Assembly: GCF_024648825.1 (NCBI RefSeq)
Contig: NZ_JANBBE010000010.1
Coordinates: 1-64,000, forward strand
Length of the DNA: 64,000 bases
Direction of reading: 5' to 3'
Origin: Lentzea californiensis
GTDB taxonomy: Bacteria > Actinomycetota > Actinomycetes > Mycobacteriales > Pseudonocardiaceae
Shown here: one piece after another, positions 1 to 8,055 of the stretch
Layout: each line of letters starts with the position of its first letter
How positions within the stretch are numbered: the stretch's first letter is position 1
The notes under the pieces: generated by a model
What the model was told of the DNA's origin: nothing
Database searches by the model: none
Seen by the model: only the letters and a program-made list of their open reading frames with translations
Program-made: the position numbers and the translations under genes

Positions 1-251
1 TTGTAACCCGACTGCTGAGGCAGGTACCGAAACAGGTGCCCCAGATGAGCGTGGGCGTAGCGCAGCCAGCGGGCTTCGGAGGTGTGGCCCAGCAGTGCCT
101 GCATCACCGCGAGGGTGACCAGTTCGGCATCGGTCAGGCTGGGCACGATGCCGACCTTCGGCCGCCACGGCGCTAATCGAGGTTGCGCCCTGAGCAAGTC
201 GTCGGTTCTGACGTAAAGTGCGGTCGCGAGGGTGTCAATGTCGGTCGTCAC
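1..251 (-). CDS. IS982-type transposase, N-terminal part (cut by window edge)
   Basis: The frame is open from a GTG at 251 to the left edge (about 83 codons). It reads as the N-terminus of an IS982-family transposase: a short leader, then SLTDAELVTLAVMQALLGH and SEARWLRYAHAHL, both typical of this family. The DDE catalytic core lies beyond the window, so intactness cannot be judged. The GTG lies in the loop of an inverted repeat (226-274), which may limit translation. No clear SD precedes it. The family call rests on recognised motifs, and the exact start is an inference. Confidence 0.75.
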   Translation of the reverse strand, partial: MTTDIDTLATALYVRTDDLLRAQPRLAPWRPKVGIVPSLTDAELVTLAVMQALLGHTSEARWLRYAHAHLGHLFRYLPQQSGY

Positions 252-274
252 AACCCGTACATCGACACCCTCGC
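226..274. repeat. 16-bp inverted repeat around the transposase start
   Basis: Positions 226-241 (GCGAGGGTGTCAATGT) and 259-274 (ACATCGACACCCTCGC) are complementary at 15 of 16 positions, with a 17-nt loop. The probable transposase GTG (249-251, minus strand) lies in the loop. In mRNA this would form a strong stem at the start. Insertion sequences often use such structures to block translation from read-through transcripts. That role here is an inference. Confidence 0.6.
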
Positions 275-312
275 TTCGCGTCTCTAGACGCCTACCCCTT
301 GGACTTACTCAT

Positions 313-780
313 CTAGGAGTTCCAGCACTCGTTGTTGGAACTCACCCAGCGGTGTGACCTGACGACGTACTGAGGACCGGGCACGAACTGCTGGCCCTGA
401 GGTACGTAGTACAGCGCGTGGCTGTAGTTCGCGTTGGCGTACAGGCAGACACCGCTGAAGCTGGAGCTGGTGCCCCTGTTGTAGATGGCCTTCACCGTCT
501 GACTGGACGACCAGCTGCACACGACGGGCGTGTTCCACCAGTCGTTGTCCCTGTTCAGCCAACTGCAGCGGTTGCGGCTGCCATCGGTGACGGGCCAGAC
601 GCAGAGGTTGCCCGAGGAACAGGTCAGAGCCTGCGGCGTGACACCCGGATCGGGCGTCTGCACCCATCCCGTCGTGGCGGGCCGAGCCGCGGCGGTGTCA
701 GCGGTGTCGGCGGTGGCGGTGCCCACCAGGCTGGCCAAGGCTCCGAGAACAACTAACAGCACACACAATGTCTTTCTCAT
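313..780 (-). CDS. Secreted peptidase-inhibitor family I36-type protein
   Basis: A 155-residue protein. A Sec-type signal peptide (positive n-region MRK, hydrophobic stretch about residues 4-20, cleavage near ATA-DTA) precedes a Cys- and Trp-rich domain with LCVWPVTDGSRNRCSW, WWN and VCLYANANYSHALYYVP-like segments. These fit the actinobacterial I36 family, related to the small proteinase inhibitor SMPI. Six or more cysteines imply disulfide-bonded secretion. The ATG at 780 is chosen over an upstream in-frame start because CAGGGGG lies just ahead of it and it gives a clean signal peptide. It stands alone between the IS fragment and a small unknown gene. Its target is not predictable. Confidence 0.75.
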   Translation of the reverse strand: MRKTLCVLLVVLGALASLVGTATADTADTAAARPATTGWVQTPDPGVTPQALTCSSGNLCVWPVTDGSRNRCSWLNRDNDWWNTPVVCSWSSSQTVKAIYNRGTSSSFSGVCLYANANYSHALYYVPQGQQFVPGPQYVVRSHRWVSSNNECWNS

Positions 781-950
781 CTTGCCCCCTGAGAGATTGA
801 CGTGCGGGACGCGGAGTATGCCGAGACCGCCGCGCGCGGGGAGGGTCCTTCGAACGTGGTCGAAGCCCTTCCACCCCACAGGGACTTACTGCACCGACAG
901 GGAGACTTCTCGCAACTCGAGGGCGTCATGGTCCTGCGGAACTCACGCAC

Positions 951-1340
951 TCAGGCGTCGCGATGCTCCAGGCCGTCCAGGCCGTCCAGGCCGTCCAGGC
1001 CGTCCTGCCAACGCTGTCGCCGTTGGCTCGCAGTCTGTTCCCACCACGGGGTGCCGCGCTCGCCGAGGGCGATCTTCGCGAGGTGGACTCGTGCCCGGGC
1101 GTCACGCTCCGCCTCGGCGTCTTCGGCGCGGCGGGCGGCGCTGATGTCCCGGCGAGCAGCCATCAACAGGCTGCGCAGCCGTGCCGCCGGCTCGGGCGGG
1201 ATCTCGGGATCAGTGGCCCGCCACCGCCGTCCGTCGATGATCACGAAGTGCCCGTCTGGCGTGTGCTCCGGCTCGGCCATCACATCAGGATTGCACCGGT
1301 TGGGCCGTTGGGCGTGGTCAGAGGAGGCGGGGTTCGTCAT
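951..1340 (-). CDS. Small conserved actinobacterial protein of unknown function
   Basis: A 129-residue, highly charged, probably cytosolic protein. The core FVIIDGRRWRATDPEIPPE, then AARLRSLLMAARRDI and a long arginine/alanine-rich helix, matches a widespread family of short actinobacterial proteins without an assigned role. The C-terminus ends in four Asp-Gly-Leu repeats made by a 9-bp tandem repeat (970-1005). An internal ATG at 1280 (MAEPEHTPDG) is where relatives usually begin and may be the true start. Neither start has a good SD. The two neighbours are unrelated. Confidence 0.5.
   Translation of the reverse strand: MTNPASSDHAQRPNRCNPDVMAEPEHTPDGHFVIIDGRRWRATDPEIPPEPAARLRSLLMAARRDISAARRAEDAEAERDARARVHLAKIALGERGTPWWEQTASQRRQRWQDGLDGLDGLDGLEHRDA
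970..1005. repeat. Four tandem copies of AGGCCGTCC
   Basis: Four exact head-to-tail 9-bp units lie inside the 3' end of the small gene at 951-1340. Being a multiple of three, they add Asp-Gly-Leu units to the protein without shifting the frame. Such arrays can change copy number by slippage. Confidence 0.85.
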
Positions 1341-1379
1341 GACCCGCGAGCGGCAGACAAGCCGCTAGTACCGCGAGGC

Positions 1380-1406
1380 GGTCCCTGGAAGCGCTTTCCT
1401 GGGACC
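1380..1406. promoter_or_regulatory. LacI-like operator dyad upstream of the sugar operon
   Basis: A 27-bp dyad centred at 1393: outer arms GGTCCC (1380-1385) and GGGACC (1401-1406) are perfect, and the inner part is TGGAAGCGCTTTCC (1386-1399). The core with central GCGC flanked by GGAA/TTCC resembles operators bound by LacI-family sugar regulators. It lies about 130 bp before the ThuA/Gfo-Idh pair, in the gap shared with the divergent small gene. No LacI gene is visible in the window, so the regulator would be elsewhere. Confidence 0.4.
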
Positions 1407-1535
1407 ACCGCTCATGTCAGGGCAGTTCGAGCCCGATCTTGACCAGCGGTGGCGCGCGCGGCAATGTGCAGTACGCAGTGCCGATCGAGCTGTTCCGAGA
1501 CCGGACGTGCGGTGAGCGGTTCCCAGGGGGTGGGC

Positions 1536-2246
1536 GTGGCGCAGCCGAAGGCCTTGGTGGTCCGCGGTGGGTGGGAAGGCCACCAGCCGGTGCAGGCCAC
1601 CGAGTTGTTCATCCCGTTCCTGGAGCAGAGCGGTTACGCCGTGCGGGTCGAGGAGTCGACCGAGGTGTACGCCGACGACGCCGAGATGGCGCGCACCGAC
1701 CTGGTCGTGCAGTGCGTGTCGATGTCGCAGATCACCACCGGGGAGCTGGCGGGGCTGCGCGCGGCGGTCGAGGCCGGCACCGGTTTCACCGGCTGGCACG
1801 GTGGTATCGCGGACTCGTTCCGCGCGTCTTCGGACTACCTGCACCTGGTGGGCGGCCAGTTCGTCACGCATCCCGGCAAGGAGCCGTGCGAGCGCCAGGG
1901 CGGGCAGGAGGACAACTACTTGCCGCACACGGTGAACATCACCGCGCTCGGCCGGGAGCATCCGATCACCGCGGGCATCGAGGACTTCGAACTGGTCACC
2001 GAGCAGTACTGGGTGCTGCACGACGACCTGGTCGACGTGCTGGCCACCACGACCCACCCGGTCCGGCCGTGGAACCCGTGGCACCGGCCGGTCACCTGCC
2101 CGGCGATCTGGACCCGCCGGTGGGGCGCCGGGAGGATCGTGGTGACGACGCCGGGGCACAGCCTGGACGTGCTGGAGCACCCCAGCGTCCGCGCCATCAT
2201 CACGAGGGGGATGTCTTGGGCGACCCGCACCGCGTCGGCATCGTAG
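1536..2246 (+). CDS. ThuA-like (glutamine amidotransferase fold) protein
   Basis: A 236-residue protein of the ThuA family, known from trehalose and other sugar utilisation operons in partnership with a Gfo/Idh/MocA oxidoreductase. The N-terminal strand with WEGHQP, the central GLRAAVEAGTGFTGWHGG turn and the GGQFVTHPG segment are typical. The GTG at 1536 is selected because AGGGGG lies 5 nt upstream; the frame also extends further upstream without an SD. It overlaps the next gene by 31 bp, which implies co-translation. Its biochemical role in this family is poorly defined; carbohydrate metabolism is inferred from context. Confidence 0.75.
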   Translation: MAQPKALVVRGGWEGHQPVQATELFIPFLEQSGYAVRVEESTEVYADDAEMARTDLVVQCVSMSQITTGELAGLRAAVEAGTGFTGWHGGIADSFRASSDYLHLVGGQFVTHPGKEPCERQGGQEDNYLPHTVNITALGREHPITAGIEDFELVTEQYWVLHDDLVDVLATTTHPVRPWNPWHRPVTCPAIWTRRWGAGRIVVTTPGHSLDVLEHPSVRAIITRGMSWATRTASAS

Positions 2247-3322
2247 GTCTCGGGTTCATCTCCCGCGCATACCTGGACACGCTCGGCAGCCACCCCGCGG
2301 TGCGCGTCACCGCGGTCGCCGACCTCGACCCCGCCCGCTCGGCCGCGGTCGCCGCCGAACTCCCGGGCGCCGAGGCGGTCAGCGTCGAGCGCCTGCTCGG
2401 TGGGGTGGACGTCGACACGGTGCTCAACCTGACCGTTCCCGCGGCCCATGCCGAGATCGCGTTCCGCGCGATCGACGCGGGCAAGAACGTCTACGGCGAG
2501 AAACCGCTCGCCGTCACGTTCCCGGACGGCCGGGCGATCATCGACCGGGCCGCCGCGGCCGGTGTCCTGGTCGGGTGCGCACCGGACACCGTTCTCGGCA
2601 CGGGGACGCAGACCGCGCGGGCGGCGGTCGACAGCGGGCTCATCGGACTCCCGCTCTCCGCATCGGCCGTGATGGTCACGCCGGGGCACGAACGCTGGCA
2701 CCCCAACCCCGACTTCTACTACACCGCGGGCGGCGGCCCACTGCTGGACATGGGGCCGTACTACATCACCGCTCTGATCCACCTGCTCGGCCCGGTGCGC
2801 ACGGTGCTCGGCGCGGCCAGTCGCCTGCGCGCCGAGCGCGTCATCGGCTCCGGCGCGCGGATGGGCCACCGAATCCCGGTCGAGGTAGACAGCCACGTCT
2901 CCGGCGTGTTCGAACACGCCAACGGCGCGCTTTCCACCATCACGACCAGTTTCGACGGGGTGGCCACCACCGCCGCGCCGATCGAGGTGCACGGCGAGCT
3001 CGGCACGCTCGCGGTGCCGGACCCGAACCACTTCGACGGCGAGACCCGTCTCTTCCCGCTCGGCGGCACCGGATGGCGAACCCTTCCCCCCAGTGCGGGG
3101 TACACGGGCGCAGGGCGGGGAATCGGCCTCATCGACCTTGTCACCGCCGGCGGGCAGCGGGCCCCGCGCGCCGGCGGTGAGCTCGCGCTGCACGTGCTCG
3201 AGACGATGACCGCCCTGCTCCGGGCGGCGGACGAGGGGCGGCGGATCGAGCTGACGACCACGGTGGAGCGGCCACTGCCGGTGCCGCTCACAGCCGTGGA
3301 CGAGTGGTCCCTCAGCCGTTGA
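2216..3322 (+). CDS. Gfo/Idh/MocA-family oxidoreductase
   Basis: A 368-residue NAD(P)-dependent sugar oxidoreductase. The Rossmann motif GIVGLGFISR is at the N-terminus, EKPLAV (the conserved EKP lysine) lies near residue 98, and the C-terminal alpha/beta substrate domain follows, with GGGPLLDMGPYYI. The likely start is TTG 2216, 5 nt after GAGGGGG. The reading frame is open further upstream but overlaps ThuA, which is the real gene there. With ThuA it forms a two-gene operon of the ThuA/ThuB kind. The substrate is probably a sugar or inositol derivative, not further predictable. Confidence 0.85.
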   Translation: MGDPHRVGIVGLGFISRAYLDTLGSHPAVRVTAVADLDPARSAAVAAELPGAEAVSVERLLGGVDVDTVLNLTVPAAHAEIAFRAIDAGKNVYGEKPLAVTFPDGRAIIDRAAAAGVLVGCAPDTVLGTGTQTARAAVDSGLIGLPLSASAVMVTPGHERWHPNPDFYYTAGGGPLLDMGPYYITALIHLLGPVRTVLGAASRLRAERVIGSGARMGHRIPVEVDSHVSGVFEHANGALSTITTSFDGVATTAAPIEVHGELGTLAVPDPNHFDGETRLFPLGGTGWRTLPPSAGYTGAGRGIGLIDLVTAGGQRAPRAGGELALHVLETMTALLRAADEGRRIELTTTVERPLPVPLTAVDEWSLSR

Positions 3323-3340
3323 CGGAGCTGTCACGTCACC

Positions 3341-3949
3341 TCAGTCGAGGGCGTGGTCGCGGCCGGCTTGCAGGATCTCGTCGGACAGCGATGGCTGGAC
3401 GTGGCGCACCGCGCGGGCGAGCACCATCGTCCCGACCAGTTCGCCGAGCAGGCGCATGGCCCTGCGGCGCGCATGGTCCGGGTCGGGCGTCTGCCCCTTC
3501 GCCTCGGCTTCGCGCAGGAACTCGGCGGTGAAGCCGGCGAGGTAGCCCTCGACGCCCTCGGCGTACGCGCGTTGCACCGCTTCGCTCTGCCGACCGGCAT
3601 CGGTGACCAAGGCGCTGGAGGGACAGCCGCCGTCCTCGGCATCCCGGTGGGCGGCGGAGAGATAGCGGGCGACGACCCGCTCCAACGGGGAGCCGGTCTC
3701 GTTGTGACCGTCTTCGATCGCCCGTGCCAACACCCCGAGTGACGCGGCGAACGACGTACCGCACACCTCCACGGCCAGGTCGTTCTTGGACGCGAAGTGG
3801 TTGTAGAAGCCGCCGTGGGTCAGGCCCGCTTCCTTCATGAGCTCCGCGATGCCGACCGCGTCGATGCCCTGGGAGCGGAACATCCGGCCTGCGGCGTCGA
3901 CGATGTTCTGCCGGTTGCGGACTTTGTCTTCCTTGGTGATCCGCGGCAT
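3341..3949 (-). CDS. TetR-family transcriptional regulator
   Basis: A 202-residue repressor-type protein. The N-terminal helix-turn-helix (about residues 10-55) carries IVDAAGRMFRSQGIDAVGIA and HGGFYNHFASKNDL, typical of TetR. The C-terminal ligand domain includes GGCPSSALVTDAGR, seen in regulators that sense reactive electrophiles or quinones. It is divergent from a three-gene reductase operon starting at 4042. Two ATGATG-N5-CATCAT palindromes lie between them, so it most likely represses both itself and the reductases. Confidence 0.85.
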   Translation of the reverse strand: MPRITKEDKVRNRQNIVDAAGRMFRSQGIDAVGIAELMKEAGLTHGGFYNHFASKNDLAVEVCGTSFAASLGVLARAIEDGHNETGSPLERVVARYLSAAHRDAEDGGCPSSALVTDAGRQSEAVQRAYAEGVEGYLAGFTAEFLREAEAKGQTPDPDHARRRAMRLLGELVGTMVLARAVRHVQPSLSDEILQAGRDHALD

Positions 3950-3978
3950 GGCCGGCTCCCCAGCTCTTGACTATTTCA

Positions 3979-3995
3979 ATGATGGCTCTCATCAT
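3979..3995. promoter_or_regulatory. TetR operator, box 1
   Basis: ATGATG-GCTCT-CATCAT: perfect 6-bp arms with a 5-bp spacer. The same arms and spacing recur 31 bp away in box 2, which is strong internal evidence for a shared binding protein. This box is nearer the tetR gene and probably mediates autoregulation. Confidence 0.7.
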
Positions 3996-4009
3996 AACAG
4001 GGGCTTACG

Positions 4010-4026
4010 ATGATGACCGTCATCAT
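4010..4026. promoter_or_regulatory. TetR operator, box 2
   Basis: ATGATGACCGTCATCAT: perfect 8-bp arms around a single central base. It contains the same ATGATG-N5-CATCAT half-sites as box 1. It lies 15 bp before the start of the reductase operon and overlaps its expected leader, so binding would block that operon. The 31-bp centre-to-centre distance is about three helical turns. Confidence 0.75.
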
Positions 4027-4041
4027 TGCTGGGGAGGGCTC

Positions 4042-5049
4042 ATGCGCACCATCACCTACGAACAGCAGGGACACGCCGCACAAGTGCTGCACCTGCAGGA
4101 GCGGCCGGCACCGGCGGCACCCGCCGCCGGGCAGGTGCTGGTGCGGGTACTGGCCCGGCCGATCCACCCAGGGGACCTGGCCGGCGTGGAGGGCTTTCCG
4201 GGTCTGCCGCAGCAGTGGTTCGCCACGCCTCAGGTACCTGGTCTGGAGGGAACGGGAGTCGTCGAGGCGGTCGGTGAGGACGTGCCCGGACTGGCGTCCG
4301 GCCAGCGCGTCGCGTTCTTCCCGGTACCCGGCGCCTGGAGCGAGTTCGTCACGGTGCCCGCCGAACTGGTCGTGCCCGTGCCCGAGGGGCTCAGTGCGGA
4401 GACAGCGGCGGTGCTGCTGGTCAACCCGATCACGCTGCTCACCTTGCTGCGGGCGGTCGAGGACGCTCGGAAAGGCCGGCCGGGACCGGTCCTCCAGACG
4501 GCCGCCGGTTCGTCGATCGGCAAGCTCGTCGGCGCCGCCGCGCTGCGACACGGCTTCCCGCTGGTCAACCTGGTCCGCAGCGCCGCAGGGGCACGGGAGT
4601 TGCGGCAACGCTTCCCCGGACTGCCGGCGATCTCGACCAGCGACGCGGACTGGCGCACCCAGGTGCGGGACGCGGTCGGCGGCAGCGGGGCGCAGGTCGT
4701 CCTCGACGCGGTGGGTGGATCACTCACCGGCGAACTGACCGCGCTGCTGGCCGACGGCGGCACGCTGATCTCCTACGGCGCCCTCGGTTCCGGGAGCACC
4801 CCGCTGGAGTCGCTGGCGCTGGTCCCGCGAGAACTGACGGTGCGAGGCGTGTCGGTGGGCCGGTGGCTGACCCGCACGCCCGCGGAGCGGGCCGAGGACG
4901 TCGCCTTCGCCATCAGCCTGACCGAGACCTCCCCGGAACTGTTCGAGGTCGCCGGCCGCTACGACCTGGCCGACTTCGCCGAGGCCGTCGACCACGTCCG
5001 CCGCCCCGGCAAGAGCGGAACCGTCCTGCTGACCAGCCCCGCCTCCTGA
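4042..5049 (+). CDS. Zinc-free MDR-family NADPH-dependent oxidoreductase
   Basis: A 335-residue medium-chain dehydrogenase/reductase of the quinone oxidoreductase / enoyl reductase branch. The N-terminal GroES-like domain has RPIHPGDLAGVEG and PGLEGTGVVEAVG. The nucleotide-binding domain carries QTAAGSSIGKLVGAAA in place of a classic GxGxxG. The structural-zinc cysteines of true alcohol dehydrogenases are absent. ATG 4042 has GGGAGG upstream. It is first in an operon with an F420/NADP reductase-like gene and an Old Yellow Enzyme-like gene, controlled by the divergent TetR. A role in reducing electrophilic enones or quinones is inferred. Confidence 0.85.
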   Translation: MRTITYEQQGHAAQVLHLQERPAPAAPAAGQVLVRVLARPIHPGDLAGVEGFPGLPQQWFATPQVPGLEGTGVVEAVGEDVPGLASGQRVAFFPVPGAWSEFVTVPAELVVPVPEGLSAETAAVLLVNPITLLTLLRAVEDARKGRPGPVLQTAAGSSIGKLVGAAALRHGFPLVNLVRSAAGARELRQRFPGLPAISTSDADWRTQVRDAVGGSGAQVVLDAVGGSLTGELTALLADGGTLISYGALGSGSTPLESLALVPRELTVRGVSVGRWLTRTPAERAEDVAFAISLTETSPELFEVAGRYDLADFAEAVDHVRRPGKSGTVLLTSPAS

Positions 5050-5069
5050 ACCCGAGGAAGGACATCACC

Positions 5070-5672
5070 GTGAAGATCGGTTCCATCGGCGCCGGGAAGG
5101 TCGCCCAGGCCATCGCCCGGCACGCGGCGGGCCAGGGCCACCAGGTCGTGCTGAGCAACAGCCGCGGCCCCGCCTCGCTGACCGCCCTCGCAGAACGACT
5201 CGGGCCGCACGTCACCGCCGGTACACGCGAGGAAGCGGCCTCGGCGGAGCTCGTCGTGCTCGCGGTGGGCTGGCCGCAGGTGCCGGACGCGGTGGCCGGA
5301 CTGCCGCCGTTCGGCGGACGCGTCGTCATCGACACCACCAACCAGTTCCTCTCCCCGTTCCCACGCGCCGAGATCGCCGACCTCGGCCCGCTGACCGGCA
5401 GCGAGCACGTCGCCTCACTGCTGCCGGAAGCCCGCGTGGTGAAGGCGTTCAACAGCCTCTACGGCCAGTACATCGCCGCCGATCCGCGTCATGACGCCGG
5501 ACGCCAGGTGCTGTTCCTGGCCGGTGACGACGCCGATGCCAAGACCACCGTCATCGAGCTGACCACGAGTTTCGGGTTCGCTCCCGTCGACCTCGGCTCG
5601 CTGCGCGAGGGCGGACGCCTCATGCAGCTCGGCGGCCCGCTCTCGGGCCTCCACGTCCTCAAGCAGGACTGA
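5070..5672 (+). CDS. NADP oxidoreductase, F420-dependent-like
   Basis: A 200-residue protein of the NADPH-dependent F420 reductase-like family. The Rossmann motif IGSIGAGKVAQAIA opens the protein; LVVLAVGWPQVPDAV and VIDTTNQF follow, and VVKAFNSL is the typical family segment. GTG 5070 is preceded by GAGGAAGGA at about 8 nt. It sits between an MDR reductase and an Old Yellow Enzyme-like gene and probably belongs to the same TetR-controlled unit. Many such proteins use NADPH with unknown small substrates rather than F420, so F420 specificity is not assured. Confidence 0.8.
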   Translation: MKIGSIGAGKVAQAIARHAAGQGHQVVLSNSRGPASLTALAERLGPHVTAGTREEAASAELVVLAVGWPQVPDAVAGLPPFGGRVVIDTTNQFLSPFPRAEIADLGPLTGSEHVASLLPEARVVKAFNSLYGQYIAADPRHDAGRQVLFLAGDDADAKTTVIELTTSFGFAPVDLGSLREGGRLMQLGGPLSGLHVLKQD

Positions 5673-5715
5673 ACAGGGCCCACGCCCACCCTCGTTCCCG
5701 ACAAGGAAGATCCTG

Positions 5716-6831
5716 ATGACCAGCCAGCCGCGCACCTCCACCGCCCAGCCCCTGCTGAGGCCGATCCGCCTCGGCGCGCTCGAACTGCCCAACCGCGTGA
5801 TCATGGCCCCGATGACCAGGGCCCGCGCCCGCAACGCCGACCTGGCCCCCACCGACCTGCACGCCAACTACTACGCGCAGCGCGCGGGCGCCGGCGTGAT
5901 CATCACCGAGGGCACCTGGGTCAACGCCGACGCGATCGGCTTCATCGACGTTCCCGGCATCTACACCGAGGAACAGACCGCCGGCTGGAGGAAGGTGACC
6001 GACGCCGTTCACCGAGCGGGCGGGCGGATCATCTCCCAGCTCGGCCACCTCGGCGCGATGTCCCATCCCGACCACCTCGGCGGCCGCATGCCCGCGGGCC
6101 CGTCCGCGATCAACCCCGGTGAGCAGTCCTTCACCCCGGACGGACCGAAGGACACCGTGACCCCGCGAGCGTTCACCGCCGCCGAGATCGCAGGCACCAT
6201 CAGCGCCTACCGCCAGGCCGCCGGGAACGCCCGTCGCGCCGGGTTCGACGGCCTGGAGATCCACGCCCAGGGCCAGCACCTCATCCCCCAGTTCCTCAAC
6301 CCCCGCCTCAACCAGCGCACCGACGCCTACGGCGGCAGCAGCGAGAAGCGAGCGCGGTTCCTGCTGGACGTCCTGGACGCCGTGAGCGACGTGTGGGGCA
6401 GCGACCGCGTCGGCGTGAAGCTCTCTCCGCACTGGGCCAGCGGAACCGCGTTCACCGGGGACGAGGACACGCTCGCCGACTACGACCGGCTGCTCACCAG
6501 GCTCAACGACAACGACCTCGCCTACCTCCACCTCGTGGGCTCACCCGGCACGACAGAGGAACGCATCAGCCAGTTCGCCCGCTTCCGCACCCACTACCGG
6601 GGCAACGTCATCGCCAACCTCGGCTTCACCCAGGCCCTGGCCAACGACGTCCTGGACGAGGGGATCGCCGACGCCGTTTCCTTCGGTGCCCCCTTCATCG
6701 CCAACCCCGACCTGGTCGAACGATTCGCCAACGGGCACCCGCTGGCCGAGAGCGACCCCGCCACCTACTACGGCGGTCACGCCGAGGGCTACACGGACTA
6801 CCCCGCCCTCACTCCCGCCGGCCGCTCCTGA
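5716..6831 (+). CDS. Old Yellow Enzyme-type alkene reductase with altered active site
   Basis: A 371-residue TIM-barrel flavoprotein of the NemA/OYE family. LPNRVIMAPMTRARA is the FMN-binding start, IISQLGHLG is the region after strand 3, NQRTDAYGGS and the C-terminal FGAPFIANPDLVERF are classic. The catalytic pair is normally H-x-x-N; here His183 is kept but the Asn position is Gly186 (EIHAQGQHL), and the nearby Tyr is His188. The reductase may thus bind carbonyls differently. SD AAGGAAG precedes ATG 5716. It is last in the TetR-controlled reductase operon and convergent with the methyltransferase gene. Confidence 0.85.
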   Translation: MTSQPRTSTAQPLLRPIRLGALELPNRVIMAPMTRARARNADLAPTDLHANYYAQRAGAGVIITEGTWVNADAIGFIDVPGIYTEEQTAGWRKVTDAVHRAGGRIISQLGHLGAMSHPDHLGGRMPAGPSAINPGEQSFTPDGPKDTVTPRAFTAAEIAGTISAYRQAAGNARRAGFDGLEIHAQGQHLIPQFLNPRLNQRTDAYGGSSEKRARFLLDVLDAVSDVWGSDRVGVKLSPHWASGTAFTGDEDTLADYDRLLTRLNDNDLAYLHLVGSPGTTEERISQFARFRTHYRGNVIANLGFTQALANDVLDEGIADAVSFGAPFIANPDLVERFANGHPLAESDPATYYGGHAEGYTDYPALTPAGRS

Positions 6832-6874
6832 GGCATCGGCGTGACCGTGCGGGCCGGACCGCGAGGTGGCTGCT

Positions 6875-7813
6875 CTACGCACGCAGCTCGTAGAGCTGGA
6901 AGTGGTCGTCCACGCCCAGATCGAGGCGCAGCGGTTCGTCGCGGATGATGATCTCGGACCTGATCCGGTGGTAGCCGTGCTCGGCGAGCAACGGCGTCGC
7001 GTCCCGCCAGACGCCGCCGCCCTCCCTGCTGTTGAGCGTGTCCTGGGTGTTGGTGATGAGGAAGAGGTGCCCGACGTCGTGGCGGGACAGCCATCCGAGC
7101 CACGCGTCGACGGCTGTGCGCGGCATCTCCGCGAAGCTGTGGATGTTGACGGCGAGGTCGATGCGCGTGTCGTCGAGCTCGTCGAGCCGGTCCAGCGGGA
7201 TGGTGGGCGCCTTCTTCCCGACGCCGCGGTGCTCAAGGTAGTAGGAGCAGACGAACGTCGAGGTGGGCACCGCGTCGACGCAGTAGTAGCGGTCGAGGTC
7301 GTCCACCGCCACGGCCATGCGGTGCGCGAGCCGTCCGTAGCCGGCGCCGACGTCGATCACCGTGCAGCCGGGACGGTCGAAGAGCTGCCATTCGCGGTCG
7401 AGGAAGCAGATCTCGTTGACCGAGTCGAGCAGGTCGCGGCTGATCGGTGTGCCGGAGGGGCCCGCGGCCGTCCAGCAGCCGAACCGGCCGTCCTCCGTCA
7501 GCCGCTCCATCAGTTTCCGGTGGTCGAATTCCGCCAGATAGCGGGCATAGCGCACCATGCTCGATTCCAGATCGGCGGAATAGTTGGACAGCTGGCGCAC
7601 GTAGCAGTTGTCGCCGCGGAAGTAACGCAGATCGAGGTCGGAACGGTACACATCAGCCCAGTGCGAGTGCGTGTTGAGCGGTGAGACGACCTCGTCGTAC
7701 CGGCGAACCAGATCGAGTAGCTTCGGGTTTTCCCAGATCAGCTGTTCTGCGGCGCCTGGGGGCAGTGGAGTGGTCGGGTCGTGTTCACCACGACCGCACG
7801 AGTGTTCCAGCAC
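6875..7813 (-). CDS. Putative sugar O-methyltransferase
   Basis: A SAM-dependent methyltransferase of the putative sugar O-methyltransferase family. LRYFRGDNCYVRQ near the N-terminus and VIDVGAGYGRLAHRM (SAM motif I) in the middle are diagnostic; LFLITNTQDTLNSREGGG follows. The start shown is GTG 7813, just after AGGGGAG, a layout also seen at 36910. A TTG at 7894 in the same frame would add 27 residues but lacks an SD. The gene is divergent from the StrR-type activator and is probably the left end of cluster 1, methylating a sugar in its product. Confidence 0.7.
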   Translation of the reverse strand: MLEHSCGRGEHDPTTPLPPGAAEQLIWENPKLLDLVRRYDEVVSPLNTHSHWADVYRSDLDLRYFRGDNCYVRQLSNYSADLESSMVRYARYLAEFDHRKLMERLTEDGRFGCWTAAGPSGTPISRDLLDSVNEICFLDREWQLFDRPGCTVIDVGAGYGRLAHRMAVAVDDLDRYYCVDAVPTSTFVCSYYLEHRGVGKKAPTIPLDRLDELDDTRIDLAVNIHSFAEMPRTAVDAWLGWLSRHDVGHLFLITNTQDTLNSREGGGVWRDATPLLAEHGYHRIRSEIIIRDEPLRLDLGVDDHFQLYELRA

Positions 7814-8055
7814 ATTCTCCCCTGAATGATCGGCCTCTTCCAGACCATACCGCCGACGATCAGTCCAGGCGGCTGAGAATTCCGCAATGGGCAACCGTTC
7901 TCGTTGAACAGGTTGACATATCGGAGGTCAATCGTTCACTGGCGAGAGAGCGGAAATGAGGGCTAGCATCGAGCGAGTGCGTGGTCGGAGTTTGAGGAAC
8001 TCCAGTCGGGTCGAACGGGCGGTGATCGCCGCGCACTGACGTTCGGGGGAACGGT

